Below are positions 11,411 to 22,591 of a stretch of DNA of 64,000 nucleotides, in pieces. Source of the DNA: Heterotrichella gracilis. Its lineage: Eukaryota > Sar > Xanthophyceae > Tribonematales > Xanthonemataceae. Position numbers and translations under genes: made by a program. The stretch spans positions 1 to 64,000 of the forward strand of contig JAULBX010022520.1 in NCBI GenBank assembly GCA_032358255.1. The letters are read 5' to 3'. The notes under the pieces are model-generated. The model was not told the DNA's origin. It saw only the letters and a program-made list of their open reading frames with translations, and made no database searches. Every line of letters starts with the position of its first letter. Position 1 is the stretch's first letter.

Positions 11411-14400
11411 TTAATGCCTGCCCCCCACGCTGTTGACTGAGGAGCTTTGTGCAGTGGCTGAGTTTGTTCCCACAGCCAAAGCATTCTGAGTGCTGGTAAT
11501 GCTTCCAGGACCGTTGATGGTGTTGACAGCGGTGTTGGAGGCCTGGGCGTTGCGGCCTGTAGCAACAGCGTTCTGGTTGTTGTTGATCTGGTTGTTGCCG
11601 CCCTGACCGCCAGCAATGGTGTTCACAGCAGTGTTGGTGGCACGAGCGTTGTTGCCTGCCGCAACTGCGTTCTGGTTGTTGTTGATCAGGTTGTTGCCGC
11701 CAGAGCCTGTGGCGATGGTGTTGACAGCGGTGTTGGTGGCATCAGCATTGAAGCCATTGGCGATGGCGTTCTGCAGGTTGTTGATGGTGTTGGCTCCCTG
11801 CACTGGGTAGTAGTAGCCATCCTTCTCGTAGAAGTAGCAGTCATCATAGAAGTACCACCAGCGGCCAGCCAGGTACACCTTGTTGGGGGACGCGTGGATG
11901 CTGGGCTGGGCGGCATCCAGCACACTGCAATGGACACAACAGGGCAGTGAGTCCTTGAGCGAGCATGTTTACAGATTCTCAAATAGGTCTGCCCAAAACA
12001 GTGCATAAAAGGGAGTGGTACCCGCAACATGGAGTTTGCGTCATAACAACTTAAAATGCAGGAGGGAATGTGTTTTTTTCCTATACCAATTTAATTTAAT
12101 ACCATCAGCAAACACAGACAGCTGCAGCATCACGTGCTAGAGAAATAAATACGATCTATTACATAGAAACAAATTAAGAATATCTGTTGAGCAACCTTTT
12201 GACCTCTATTTAATCAGGCCCTTACCTCTTGGAGGTCCAGTCACCCAGCAGGCGCCTGCCAGTGATGGTGTTGACAGCGGTGTTGGAGGCCTGGGCGTTG
12301 CGGCCTGTAGCAACAGCGTTCTGGTTGTTGTTGATCTGGTTGTTGCCGCCCTGACCGCCAGCAATGGTGTTCACAGCAGTGTTGGTGGCACGAGCATTGT
12401 TGCCTGCCGCAACTGCGTTCTGGATGTTGTTGATCAGGTTGTTGCCGCCAGGGCCTGTGGCGATGGTGTTGACAGCGGTGTTGGTGGCATCGGCATTGAA
12501 GCCATTGGCAATGGCGTTCTGCAGGTTGTTGATGGTGTTGGCTCCCTGCACTGGGTAGTAGTAGCCATCCTTCTCATAGAAGTAGCAGTCATCATAGAAG
12601 TACCACCAGCGGCCAGCCAGGTACACCTTGTTGGGGGACGCGTGGATGCTGGGCTGGGCGGCATCCAGCACACTGCAATGGACACAGCAGGGCAGTAAGT
12701 CTTTGAATGTGCAGGATAACTTTATTCTCAAATATTACAATTAATGAAAGAAGAACAGTCCCAAGGTTTACCATAAACAATTGTCACTGTGATTGATGGA
12801 GGAATTGCAGTAATAGCTGCATGCAATGATTGTAATACTCTGCTAGTACCATGTGTATCTAGGATTGGCACACTGCTTCATATGCTAGACGCCAATTCTG
12901 AGCCCTCATGTAATAAAACTAAGTTGAACTGTAAATAGGTACAATGTTGGGATCACATCATGTTGCGTCTCACCTCTTGGAGGTCCAGTCGCCCAGCAGG
13001 CGCCTGCCAGTGATGGTGTTGACAGCGGTGTTGGAGGCCTGGGCGTTGCGGCCTGTAGCAACAGCGTTCTGGTTGTTGTTGATCTGGTTGTTGCCGCCCT
13101 GACCGCCAGCAATGGTGTTCACAGCAGTGTTGGTGGCACGAGCGTTGTTGCCTGCCGCAACTGCGTTCTGGTTGTTGTTGATCAGGTTGTTGCCGCCAGA
13201 GCCTGTGGCGATGGTGTTGACAGCGGTGTTGGTGGCATCAGCATTGAAGCCATTGGCGATGGCGTTCTGCAGGTTGTTGATGGTGTTGGCTCCCTGCACT
13301 GGGTAGAAGTAGCCATCCTTCTCATAGAAGTAGCAGTCATCATAGAAGTACCACCAGCGGCCAGCCAGGTACACCTTGTTGGGCGAGGCGCCAATGTTGC
13401 TGCCTTCAGGAGAGCTGCACAACATCATAGCATTCACTCAATGGTGTGCCGCATGTTATGCTGCCATTGCTTTACTATGTCTCAACTAAAATTAGTTCAT
13501 GCTGTTTTAAGACATTCACTGAGAGGCCTTCAAATCCCACTGACATATGAGCACAATAAAATTTTGTTTTATTGAAATGCCATAGATTGCTTGTTGCTAC
13601 TCCCCATGCAGCATGCACAAATTGTATATATCGGTGTACATCTCTTGAATCAATTGCTCAGTTACTTGACTGACTGACGGTAACGCAAATCCGGTGTTGA
13701 TTCATCAAGCAAGTTGCAAACGTTACCAGGATATCTTTGAACAGTTGTATTGCAACTAATTACTAATTACTAATGCAAATGCTACAGATGACCTTGCCAG
13801 CATACACAAATCCCTACAGGTTAGGTGTGACAGGTCATACCTAGCTTGTATACCGCTCCCGCTCCCAAGCAGCTGGCGTGCCTGCGCAGGAATATAAATA
13901 AATAAATATTGAGAAAGTGCATGCAAATAAATGCTGATGAATTTCCCCTGTCTGGTATGCATGTAATATGTAAGGTTTGCTAAGTGCCCGAACAGTTGGC
14001 CCTAAGGACTGCTGCGACTGTGAGACCACTGCGCCACCATAATTCATTGACTATATGCATGCCACGCTGTCCATGTTAGTGGCCGAGAAGTGCAATTATT
14101 GCGTACAGCTTTCAGAATCATCATGCAGGGGTTATGACAACACCGTGGCATGCCTGCCATTGTACCAGTGCATTAATTTGGGTCCTTGGATCATCATCAA
14201 CAATAAATTTGCTTACCAAAACCCTGGCCATGCACAGTCCAAAACCCTAAGGGTGTGTCAGCAGTGCTATCAGCTTCAAGTTTTGCAACCATGGACCCCT
14301 TGCCATGTTGAATAACCGTACCTTGGCAATGGTGCTTGTGTGCTCATGCGCTGAGCTAGCCGCTGCACATGCCAGCAGCAGGGCGATGCACACAGTGGCC

Positions 14401-14432
14401 AGCAGCCCTCCCCTGCGTTGACCCCTTGCCAT
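11411..14432 (-). CDS. secreted Asn-rich repeat protein with three tandem exon modules
   Basis: Five exons close exactly in phase: 14322-14432 (signal peptide MARGQRRGGLL plus a long hydrophobic core), 13841-13881 (41-base ARQLLG linker), 12974-13414, 12226-12672 and 11411-11924 (TAA), giving 517 residues. The three large exons are near-copies of one another. Each encodes an aromatic head (GRWWYFYDDCYFYEKDGYYYP or a close variant) and three to four 33-residue repeats built on INNNQNAVAxGxNA and TNTAVNTI. The 441- and 447-base modules are multiples of three and start and end in phase 2, so adding one keeps the frame. The two internal modules end in an RRLLGDWTSK tail that is spliced onward; the last ends in SSVNSVGGRH. 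The product is probably extracellular. A wall, adhesive or amyloid-like role is inference from the Q/N periodicity. Confidence 0.8.
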
Positions 14433-14697
14433 GCTGCAAATCAGCCGAGGCTAGTGACACTACTTTCAAAGTGGTACAAACTTTATACTACCACAAGACT
14501 AGTGTGCTGTGCGACTCAACGTTGAGTAGCACTACGAATGTACACTGCAGCCAGACACGAGTGCGCTTGAAAAGTCAAAAGCAATGTCCACAGGGGGTGG
14601 GAACAGAGGTGGGTGGCAATGTGCAGTCTTGATAGAACACAAGGGGCTGTGGCATCGAGCTTTGGAGTTTGTTGAGGACACAACACCCCATGGTCAC

Positions 14698-14705
14698 TTT
14701 ATATA
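14698..14705 (-). promoter_or_regulatory. TATA box of the triple-module gene
   Basis: TATATAAA read on the minus strand, about 270 bases upstream of the ATG at 14432. It mirrors the plus-strand box at 15318. Confidence 0.5.
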
Positions 14706-15317
14706 CAAGTCGAACGCCCTTCCTTGGTGCAAAACATACGCACACTGTGTTCGAGGGTTCGCCGCGGACTCCCACCTGGCTTCACCATGCATGCATATGC
14801 TCCGAGGCAGAATTCCGAGGCTAGACATGGCACCCATTACCCATGTCGTGGGTAAGGCCCGCGGTGTCGCATTGCCCATGGCACCGAACTTCCAAAGCTG
14901 CCGCTGTTGGCCACGAGTGGGCAATACAGGTGCTGCGCTGGATGCCTTTCCAGGTGTACCAGAACCCCCGCACCAGCGGGGCCTCGACAAAAGCCCAGGC
15001 CCAAGTTGGGGATCCCCAGGTTGACGCATGTATGCCATGTGGCAAGCAGTGGGCCCATGCTGCTGTCAGGTTGCAACGCTGGTGGAAATTGGTGCCATTT
15101 TAGGACAGTTGTGCACCCCTGTCACAGTGCCGTCTTCACAAACTGCCTCAAAGCAGCGGAAAACGTGACTTTTGGCCGCGCCTTGGACCTTAGAATCTGC
15201 ACGTTACCTCCCGCGTTGAACTTCGAGCTGTCAGGACACATCGTGGAGCCTTGCCGCGGGCAGCATACCTGGGGTGGTGTGTGTGTGTTGGCAACCAGCC
15301 GCAAACAAGGGTTCGTG

Positions 15318-15325
15318 TATATAAA
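15318..15325 (+). promoter_or_regulatory. TATA box of the inverted family member
   Basis: TATATAAA on the plus strand within GTGTATATAAAGG, 266 bases upstream of the ATG at 15584. It matches the placement in the two relatives. Confidence 0.5.
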
Positions 15326-15583
15326 GGCTGCCGGCATGGTGCTTTTTCAAACAACAGCCGCTCTACTCTGTACCAAAATTCGCCTCCCTAGCTCGAAGCA
15401 AATCTGCCCTAGCTCCAACCAAACCAAAGGCTTCTTTTCTACAGCTGTGTACTCAACCTGTAGCCTTGAAGGCTATAGGCCTTAAGAACTGCGTTTTGCT
15501 GGTGTGTCAGTGGTACTCCCCGCCCTTGTCAGTGGTACTCCCAGCATCCTAAGCAGTCTTACCTAGTACTGGTCACCAAGACA

Positions 15584-17096
15584 ATGGCAAGGGTTCAGCG
15601 CACAGGCGGGCTGCTGGCCACCGTGTGCATCGCCCTGCTGCTGGCATGTGCAGCGGCTAGCTCGGCGCATGATCATGTCAGTGGGGTTTCCAAGGTATGG
15701 AAATGCAACAAGATGGCCTCTGAGCCATTGAGGTACAGCTGCGGTGGTGCACTCTGTAACCTGCATGCAAGGACTAGTTCTGAACAATGCAAGACAGTGG
15801 TGGCATGCCCACCATCATCATGATTGCATGCCAGTGGTCCCATCCATCAGGTCATGCCGGTCAACATACTGTTGTCATGCATGTCAGCAGCCACCGTATT
15901 CCATGCATGGAAGATTTTGCCCTACTTGCACAATACAATGGTGGCCCCATGTGACGAGTTGCAAACACAATGCATGTACGGTAACCCGGGGCCACAATGC
16001 ATGCACCGTAACCCCCTAGCGCGCACATTATGGTTAGTACCATACACCCTTGCACTGACCAGTGGTGTCCAGAAGTAGTGTTATAGAGAGTAAGTCAATT
16101 TGGGTTCTGCTGCAATCATTGGACCGGGCGCATACCTGTGTGCAACCATAACAGTCACAGTGGATCAATTGTCTTGTTGAAACACCATATCTCAGATTGG
16201 TGTTGTCTGTAGGTGCGCAAGCTACTGGGCGCTGGCCAGGGAAGCCTACCTACCGGGTATACAGCAAAGTACGTACGTATACTCTTACCAGGCAATGAGT
16301 GACAGTCCAGGTCTGACCGACTTGAATCGATGACATTTCAAAATATCAGAAACGTGATGCGCCGATATTGTTACGGAAATGTCACATACATATGCATTAA
16401 AAAAGGACATTGCAAAAGGACATATAGTCACTTTTTGGCTGCAATTTAGGGACTTAAGGGACAGTGAGGTACTGTCTCAGTGAGCCAGCTTGTTAATAAA
16501 CAGCATGTTAATAACGCAACTGCAACAACAGGATCCAGCGTATTATGAGCGCATGCCAGCGTTTTGACCAGATAATTTTGATGTGCAGCTCTCCTGAGGG
16601 CAGCAAGATTGGCGCCTCGCCCAACAAGGTGTACCTGGCTGGCCGCTGGTGGTACTTCTATGATGACTGCTACTTCTATGAGAAGGATGGCTACTACTAC
16701 CCAGTGCAGGGAGCCAACACCATCAACAACCTGCAGAACGCCATTGCCAATGGCTTCAATGCCGATGCCACCAACACCGCTGTCAACACCATCGCCACAG
16801 GCCCTGGCGGCAACAACCTGATCAACAACAACCAGAACGCAGTTGCGGCAGGCAACAATGCTCGTGCCACCAACACTGCTGTGAACACCATTGCTGGCGG
16901 CCAGGGCGGCAACAACCAGATCAACAACAACCAGAACGCTGTTGCTACAGGCCGCAACGCCTAGGCCTCCAACACCGCTGTCAACACCATCAACGGTCCT
17001 GGCAGCATCACCAGCACTCAGAACGCCTTGGCCGTGGGAACAAACTCAGCCACTGCCCAGAGCTCCTCAGTCAGCAGTGTCGGTGGCAGGCGTTGA
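15584..17096 (+). pseudogene. inverted family member with a premature stop
   Basis: Exons 15584-15694 (signal peptide MARVQRTGG), 16213-16256 (VRKLLGAG linker) and 16589-17096 follow the same plan and phases as the relatives. The final exon carries one aromatic head and four repeats. In the third repeat, codon 16962-16964 is TAG where the sister exons have CAG (Gln), so translation stops after 176 residues instead of 220. The frame beyond the stop is still open and repeat-like to TGA at 17094. TAG ends AUG6, epsilon-tubulin and the MYND gene, so it is a true stop here. The signal peptide, head and more than two repeats remain, so a short product may still be made. The loss appears recent, because nothing else is broken. 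Confidence 0.75.
15970..16017 (+). repeat. short tandem duplication in an intron of the inverted copy
   Basis: AATGCATGyAC(C/G)GTAACCC occurs twice about 30 bases apart, at about 15970 and 16000. It is a minor local duplication. Confidence 0.6.
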
Positions 17097-18013
17097 ATCA
17101 CGCTCTTCTCAAAAGAAAATGTTTGATCTAAATTTGAGGATGCCATTGCTTACAAAAACATTGAAAGTAGTATGGTGCAATTGCTGCTATTGCAAACAGA
17201 CAGTGACAGCTGCTCTATCGTGCAGGAGATAAAACCACTTTGGATTGTTTTTTAGCATTAATCGTGATGCCCTGCCAGGTAAAATACAGACACACTGCAA
17301 TCGATGCTGTGATCTTGTTGTTCAACCAGTGGCCTTTCTAGGCCTCTGCCTTTGCACATGCTTTGTTATGGCCATTAAGGAATGGTGCCTTTATCACATT
17401 GGTGAATAATGAGCAGATGCTCACCATGAGCCTTCGATTTGGCTATAAGTGTAACTGTCCAGATTTCTTTTTGATCCCATATCATCGACGTGTTTGAGAC
17501 AATTGCGCTGTACCCATGTGCACATCGGGGTATATCGCCTCAGTCTTTGCTATGAGATGGGCCGCAGTGCGCCACTGAGCATATAGATAAACTAGGGTTC
17601 CTTCTCACACATTGATATTTGTTGGGGATGTACAGATAGTTACATTCACCAGTGATTTTCATGAAAATGAGTGGGGCTGCATGGTTAGTAAGCGTAGCCA
17701 TTCCAATGATAAACCCACAGCAATATATTGTGTGTTTAAGCCCTGTTGGCATCCACTCTCATTCTGCATACGCTGCCAGTCAACCACTGCCATGCTCTAC
17801 TGACGAGACAAACCACAGTCAGTACCCTACTGGTCAACTCTAGCTAGGGTATTGTCGTGACCCTTGACTAGGGTATGCCTGACTTGCGTGTCCACAATGT
17901 GTTTATATATATACATCCTAGCTGCAGACCTGCCGCATCAAATGAGGAAGGGCTGTGCACAGGTGAAAACTTTAGCTCTTTGTCACAACTGGACTATCAG
18001 GATCAAGCCAGCC
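17097..18013. other. intergenic, no gene seen
   Basis: This lies between the inverted secreted-repeat copy and the small gene at 18014. It contains an A/T-rich TATATATA run near 17904 that may serve the downstream gene. Open frames are short and unpatterned. Confidence 0.4.
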
Positions 18014-18478
18014 ATGTCTCTGCAGTCCAGGCCAGTCCAGGGGTCAACGCCCCCAAGGCATGAGGCTGATAGCCCTCCCCGAGCAGCTACAGCTTCACCC
18101 CCTCCAGCACCAGCACCAGCTCCAGCTCAGGGTGAGTACACAGAAACAGGACAGTTTTTGTTGGGCTTGTCATATGAAAAACTTGCAAGTGCTCTTGGTC
18201 CGAAGTACCTGTGTCCTGTGGTTTTGTTCTCCAGGACACAGCAACCCTTTCCAGAAGGGCTTTGAGTTTATGGGCAAGGCTTTCTGGCCCGCTTTGGGGG
18301 TTGTGGGGGTCACAGTTCTAATTCAACTTGCTCAAGCCACCATGAGCTCACCAGGAGCCTCCACAAGAACACTCAGCACGTCGGTGACATCGCCCAATAC
18401 ATCAGGAGCTCCAACGGGAGCTTCCTCAAGGACTGGAAGGAAAACGTGCTGGACCCGTTCCTCGACGAGTGGGAATAA
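18014..18478 (+). CDS. small Pro/Ala-rich protein with one membrane segment; frame break
   Basis: Exon 1 (18014-18131) encodes a Pro/Ala-rich stretch. Exon 2 starts at 18234 in phase and gives FQKGFEFMGKAFWPALGVVGVTVLIQL, read in parts as an amphipathic lead and a membrane-like segment. Just after it the protein-like frame shifts: from about 18340 a different frame reads HHELTRSLHKN, then GDIAQYI and ends FLDEWE with TAA at 18476-18478. I found no normal intron to join the two frames. Either a base is missing or extra in the sequence, or the gene is broken. No family is recognised; a small organelle membrane protein is possible. Confidence 0.4.
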
Positions 18479-20033
18479 GTATAAGCTGGTTCTGTAAAGC
18501 AGGGGTACACTGCCCTTGGGTGCCAACACGGCCGTTTAAACCCAAACTGGTTTTTGCCTTTGTGCAAGGGGGTTGGCTGGCTGGAAGGCAAGGTGGGACC
18601 CTTCCCCTTCAAGGACAAGTTGGAGGGTAGAAAGGATAGGAAAGAGTGAGTGAAGGTAAGATATCAGGCCCCAATCTTGAGGCAAAATTTTTGAAATATC
18701 TGCACTGTCTGATGCATGCATGCATGCGTTTTGCAAAGGGTCCCACAGACCTGTGTTCCACTCAACTGGTTCCACTGTGTTACTGCCTGTATTGAGGCCT
18801 ATTCACTTTCAGGCCTCTCTCTCTCAGGAAACGCAGTATATTCACCGGCCCCTGAACTTGGACGGTTGGTTAAGGCCACCTTCGGGCCTGAGACTCACAC
18901 CAAGCAGTTGCCCAATGAGACAAGTGCACTCAGGAGGGAACCTGGAACAGAAATGTCTGTGGGTTGCTAGCCAGAGTCTCAGGCCATGCTAGAAACCCAC
19001 AGACACTCCTGGTCCAGGTTCCCTCCTGTGTGCACCTTGTCCCATTGGCCTGCCTGTTGAGGCTCGCCTGCGCCTTCCAGTGGGCTCCTGGTACAATGTT
19101 CAAGGCCACAATGCTGGAGAGAAGTCGGGGCCTGCAAATCTGCAACTTTGACACTGCCCAGCTACGGTGGCCTTTTAGCTTCAGTACTTTCCCCTATGGC
19201 AAAGTAGGTGCTTATTTTGTTATATGATAAATCATCTCACTGTGCCGGAGTGCTGCATATTATACTTAGCCAGGAGTTTTGCACATCGCTCAGAGGTAGT
19301 CACCATAGTCTTTGAAAACGGTGCTGAGAGATAGTCACGATAGTTTTAGAAAATAGTTGCTGGGGTCACATACACATATCAAAGCAGTGGGTGAGGCACA
19401 TGTCTGCATCTTGAAATATACCAGCCATGCCGGTCTGGGTGGTTGAGGAGACGTAACAGTAGCTTGCTGGGGGAAAGGCTAGTGCAGTCTTTACAAACAG
19501 CAACATGCAGGTCTATAAGCTGGCATAGACTTGTAGCAGTACCCTTGTAAATACTTCTCATAGTAGAGTGCTCATGGCAAAGCAACTAATTATTTCTTGT
19601 CATCCCACCAAAATAGAATAACAGGAAGAGGCCATCACAGTCTGAAAAAACCACAGGCATGAGGCAGAGCACATTTGAAATCACTGTTTGGACAGTGCTT
19701 TCCCTGGTCGTTAAATCGTACAAATAAGCTGTAAAATTGATGAATTGTTGGCCAACAAACGGAGCCTATGAGGTACAATAAATGATACACCTTGGCACAG
19801 TACAGATGATACTGCTTGAAGCCAGCTGGGATTTCTTTGTGTGCTACTGCAATATTCACACACCACTTCCCAACCATGTCTATCACACACGCTGCATTTT
19901 ATTTTTCTTTGAATATGCAGTTGCAAAAAACGAACCTTATACCCCATCCCATGTATGTGGACTTGCCTCTCGCGCACTCAATGACTAAACATCTTTGTTC
20001 TTCCTGTTACAAGATCGCTCCCAGCATCATATA
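18479..20033. other. intergenic; holds a long inverted repeat
   Basis: No convincing gene is seen. The region contains the inverted repeat at about 18860-19090, listed separately. The rest, 19230-20033, has only short frames. Confidence 0.45.
18860..19090. repeat. long imperfect inverted repeat (hairpin arms of about 100 bp)
   Basis: The best-paired arms are about 18925-18968 and 18995-19035: CAGGAGGGAACCTGGA pairs with TCCAGGTTCCCTCCTG, and TGTCTGTGGGTT with AACCCACAGACA. Pairing continues outward less perfectly through CCAATGAGAC / GTCCCATTGG. The centre carries GCTAGC and CATGCTAG. It could be an inverted duplication, a MITE or a hairpin RNA locus. Confidence 0.7.
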
Positions 20034-22591
20034 TCAGAAGTCTAGCCACCGCTGGTAGTATACACATGTAGTGGGTGAGATCACCCCGCCCTCCGTACAC
20101 TCGTTGAATACCTGCACATGATACACACTCATTAAAATATCTGCACAAAAACACACACTAGCAGCAAAGCAATGTGTGAATGTGTACCATACTCCACAGC
20201 GGATCCAGCCGGCAGTTACTGACTGCCAATACGTCTGCTCAGATACAGAAATAAGTTTTCACACAGGAAACGACACAAGCCAGTACCTGCCAAAACAGGA
20301 ACCACCTCTCATGCAATCGCTGGAAATCTACGCCCATACCAGGTGCAGCCGCTGGCCAAGCTTAGTACTGACCACGCTCAGCACCAGTCACACAAGTCCC
20401 AAATCCCCTGCCACCAGTGCACCAGTAGAAACCCATACAGCTCCAATCACAATGCATGTACCACTGCGATCCAGTAGCAGCGCTTACCGGGCAGGTCCCA
20501 TATCCCCTGCCACCAGTGCAGATTCATAAAATAATCCAATTCTAATCCTATTTAAGACTGCAATCCCAGCAGCAGTGCTTACCGAGCAGGTCGCCATATC
20601 CCCTGCCACCAGTGCAGACTCGTACAAAATCCCAAATAAAAAATAGAAATAAAAAATTAATCGCCAGTGCTTACCGGGCAGGTCCCACACGGCATGGAAG
20701 TGAAAGCAGTGGTGTCCGGCATGCCCAGCAGCGCCTTGCGGAAGTGGTCCTCCTCCACTCCCTCCTCGGTGCCCTCTATCCGGTCAATCTTGCCATCGAA
20801 TTCCAGCGTGCTGATGATGTCACCCACGTCATCAATGGACAGGTCCACCTTGGACAGCCCCTGCAGGTGATGGTCGCATCTACGATTACATTTCTTTTAT
20901 AGTACATTTTACACCCAATTTACCGTGTGGATAACTCTCCATTATGCTATTGTTTTGACTCCATATACACTGTACTAACAGTCTATACGGTATGGTTACA
21001 TTGTATATGCTACAATTACACTCCATGCGAGGTGTGGCATAAGCTGGTGTCTGGCTGGGAAGCCTGGGCCACTGCATTGCCTGTCATTTGAGATCATCGG
21101 TGATTTATATCCACCATGGCAAGGTTGAAGATTTCATTCATGCATGAGAATGTCTGCATATTCTGGTGCACTCCATTCTTACCGAGTGTTTGATGAAGTC
21201 AGCAATCGCTGCTAGCGTCGTGTCCCCGGATCGGTCGATGTATGCGTAGCATGCTTTCTGCAGGACCTCGATGAATTCTGAATCAAACTCTTGCTCTGTG
21301 TACCTGCAATGAGCAGTTTCACCGTATAAAGCTTGCCCATACGGATGGTATATTGTGCAAAGACAAGCCCACAAACCCCATGGCTGTCAAAATTCCATAT
21401 GCCTTTGCATCACAATGAACGACATGCACCTCTGCAGTGCTACAGTCGCTGGTGCAATGGTTGATTTTACTGCATGTTAGTGCCAGATTGGAGTTGCTCC
21501 ATGCTAGTGCAAGCGCTAGCCCCCCATGCACAGCTGCAGTCCGTACCATGCCCCTCCCGTCAGCTCCCGTGCAGGCTCCAGCTCAAAGCACATGTACACC
21601 TTCCGGGACGCATTCTGCACTGATTTGACAGCCTTGACCAGCTTGCGCTGCTCCAGCACCTTGAGGCATTTGGTCACCATGGGTTGCTGCAGCCCAGTCT
21701 TGAATTTGAGGTCCTTGGTCCAGATGCCTGGGGGTGAAATGCAAGTGAGGGTGCGTCTAGAGCCTTGCAAACACTACGAATGTACTGTGGACGGATGCTT
21801 GGTGTCCGGCCTGTTGGGTACCATATGCAGCGTAATAGGTTGTCTGCCAGGACACATTGGTGTTCAGCCCGGGTTTGGCTTTGCAAGTGCAGGGTAGCGC
21901 AAACTGTTGCAATGTGAATGCTACTCTTCCTGTACCGCAGGACATGAGAATGTACCAAACAAGTCCGTGCATTATAACCTTGGTAAGAGTTGCACCACTG
22001 GTAACGCAAAACAGGGAGACCTACCCATGTTGCTGGAGTTTTGTACTTGTTGGTACACCAGCAGCTCCTCAGCTGTAAGACCCTTTAATCTGCACGGAAC
22101 ACCATGCCAATCTCTTAAAGCTTGCCATGCCAGTGAGCAGGTCTGTTTGCTGCAGTGGCTCGCTGTCACCTACCGTGCTGCTTCCGAGGCGTCCACCTCT
22201 TTGTAGATATGTTTGTTGGGCTCTGACTTGTTCTGGAAGATGCGCAGCTTGGAGTGCTTGAGGAGGTAGTTGAGTGCATGCTGCTGCTCCTCAAGGGAGA
22301 TATCAAGCTCCCGCTGGATGACATCGTCGGTCAAGCCCTGGCAATTGGTGGCAACTAGGGTCAAATGCAGCGTTGCTGGAAAGAAAACACTCTGGTATTG
22401 CCCAGCCTAGAATTGTGGTCAAGTGTCCTTTAGGAAGTGTGAAGCTTTGTGTACGTTTTATTGGAAGTATGAATGTACGTTCTATGAGATTGGAGTGGAG
22501 GTTTAGGGGGGTTGTTGCCAGTACCCACCTTGGGGTGCTGCTTGAAGAGTTTCAGTATCTTGCTTTCCCAGCTGTCTTCTGAAGAAGCCAT
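20034..22591 (-). CDS. RPC6: DNA-directed RNA polymerase III subunit RPC6 (RPC34)
   Basis: RPC6 is part of the Pol III-specific initiation subcomplex that contacts TFIIIB and opens the promoter at tRNA and 5S genes. Seven exons close in phase: 22529-22591, 22174-22337, 22025-22089, 21547-21727, 21183-21303, 20675-20860 and 20034-20111 (TGA), giving 285 residues. Landmarks: the first winged helix (LTDDVIQRELD, HALNYLLKHSKL), the second (GIWTKDLKFKT, KCLKVLEQRKLVKAVKSV), the family signature ELTGGAWYTEQEFDSEF, and the C-terminal iron-sulfur cysteines CGTC, NEC and TTC before QRWLDF. The intron before the last exon contains repeated copies of the exon 6 donor. The neighbour upstream is divergent. 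Confidence 0.95.
20390..20690 (-). repeat. tandem copies of the RPC6 exon 6 donor site in its intron
   Basis: The segment around the true donor (GACCTGCCCG then GTAAGC, near 20669-20690) recurs at about 20471-20522 and 20566-20620, offset by 92-95 bases, with a more degenerate piece at 20393-20430. In the two clear copies an acceptor-like GGTGGCAG precedes the copied segment, so each resembles a 19-20-base micro-exon with both splice sites. Confidence 0.8.

Larger units (their letters stand above)
14433..15583. promoter_or_regulatory. divergent promoter between two secreted-repeat genes
   Basis: The two signal-peptide exons face away from each other across 1.15 kb. A TATA box sits near each side at a similar distance from its ATG. 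No coding gene in between is supported. Confidence 0.6.

Noticed and set aside
11616-13306. Plus-strand hydrophobic frames (MVFTAVLVARALLPAATAF and alike) opposite the repeat exons
   Set aside because: They are mirror frames of the Asn/Ala repeat codons on the minus strand and recur only because the exons do.
11411-13414. Three separate single-exon genes
   Set aside because: Each large exon lacks its own signal peptide and start, has splice sites at both ends, and the phases join all three into one frame.
16962-16964. TAG read as glutamine (altered nuclear code, known in some ulvophyte algae)
   Set aside because: TAG ends AUG6, epsilon-tubulin and the MYND gene at the expected family ends, and TAA ends LACS and HEN1. 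The standard code fits, so this TAG is a stop.
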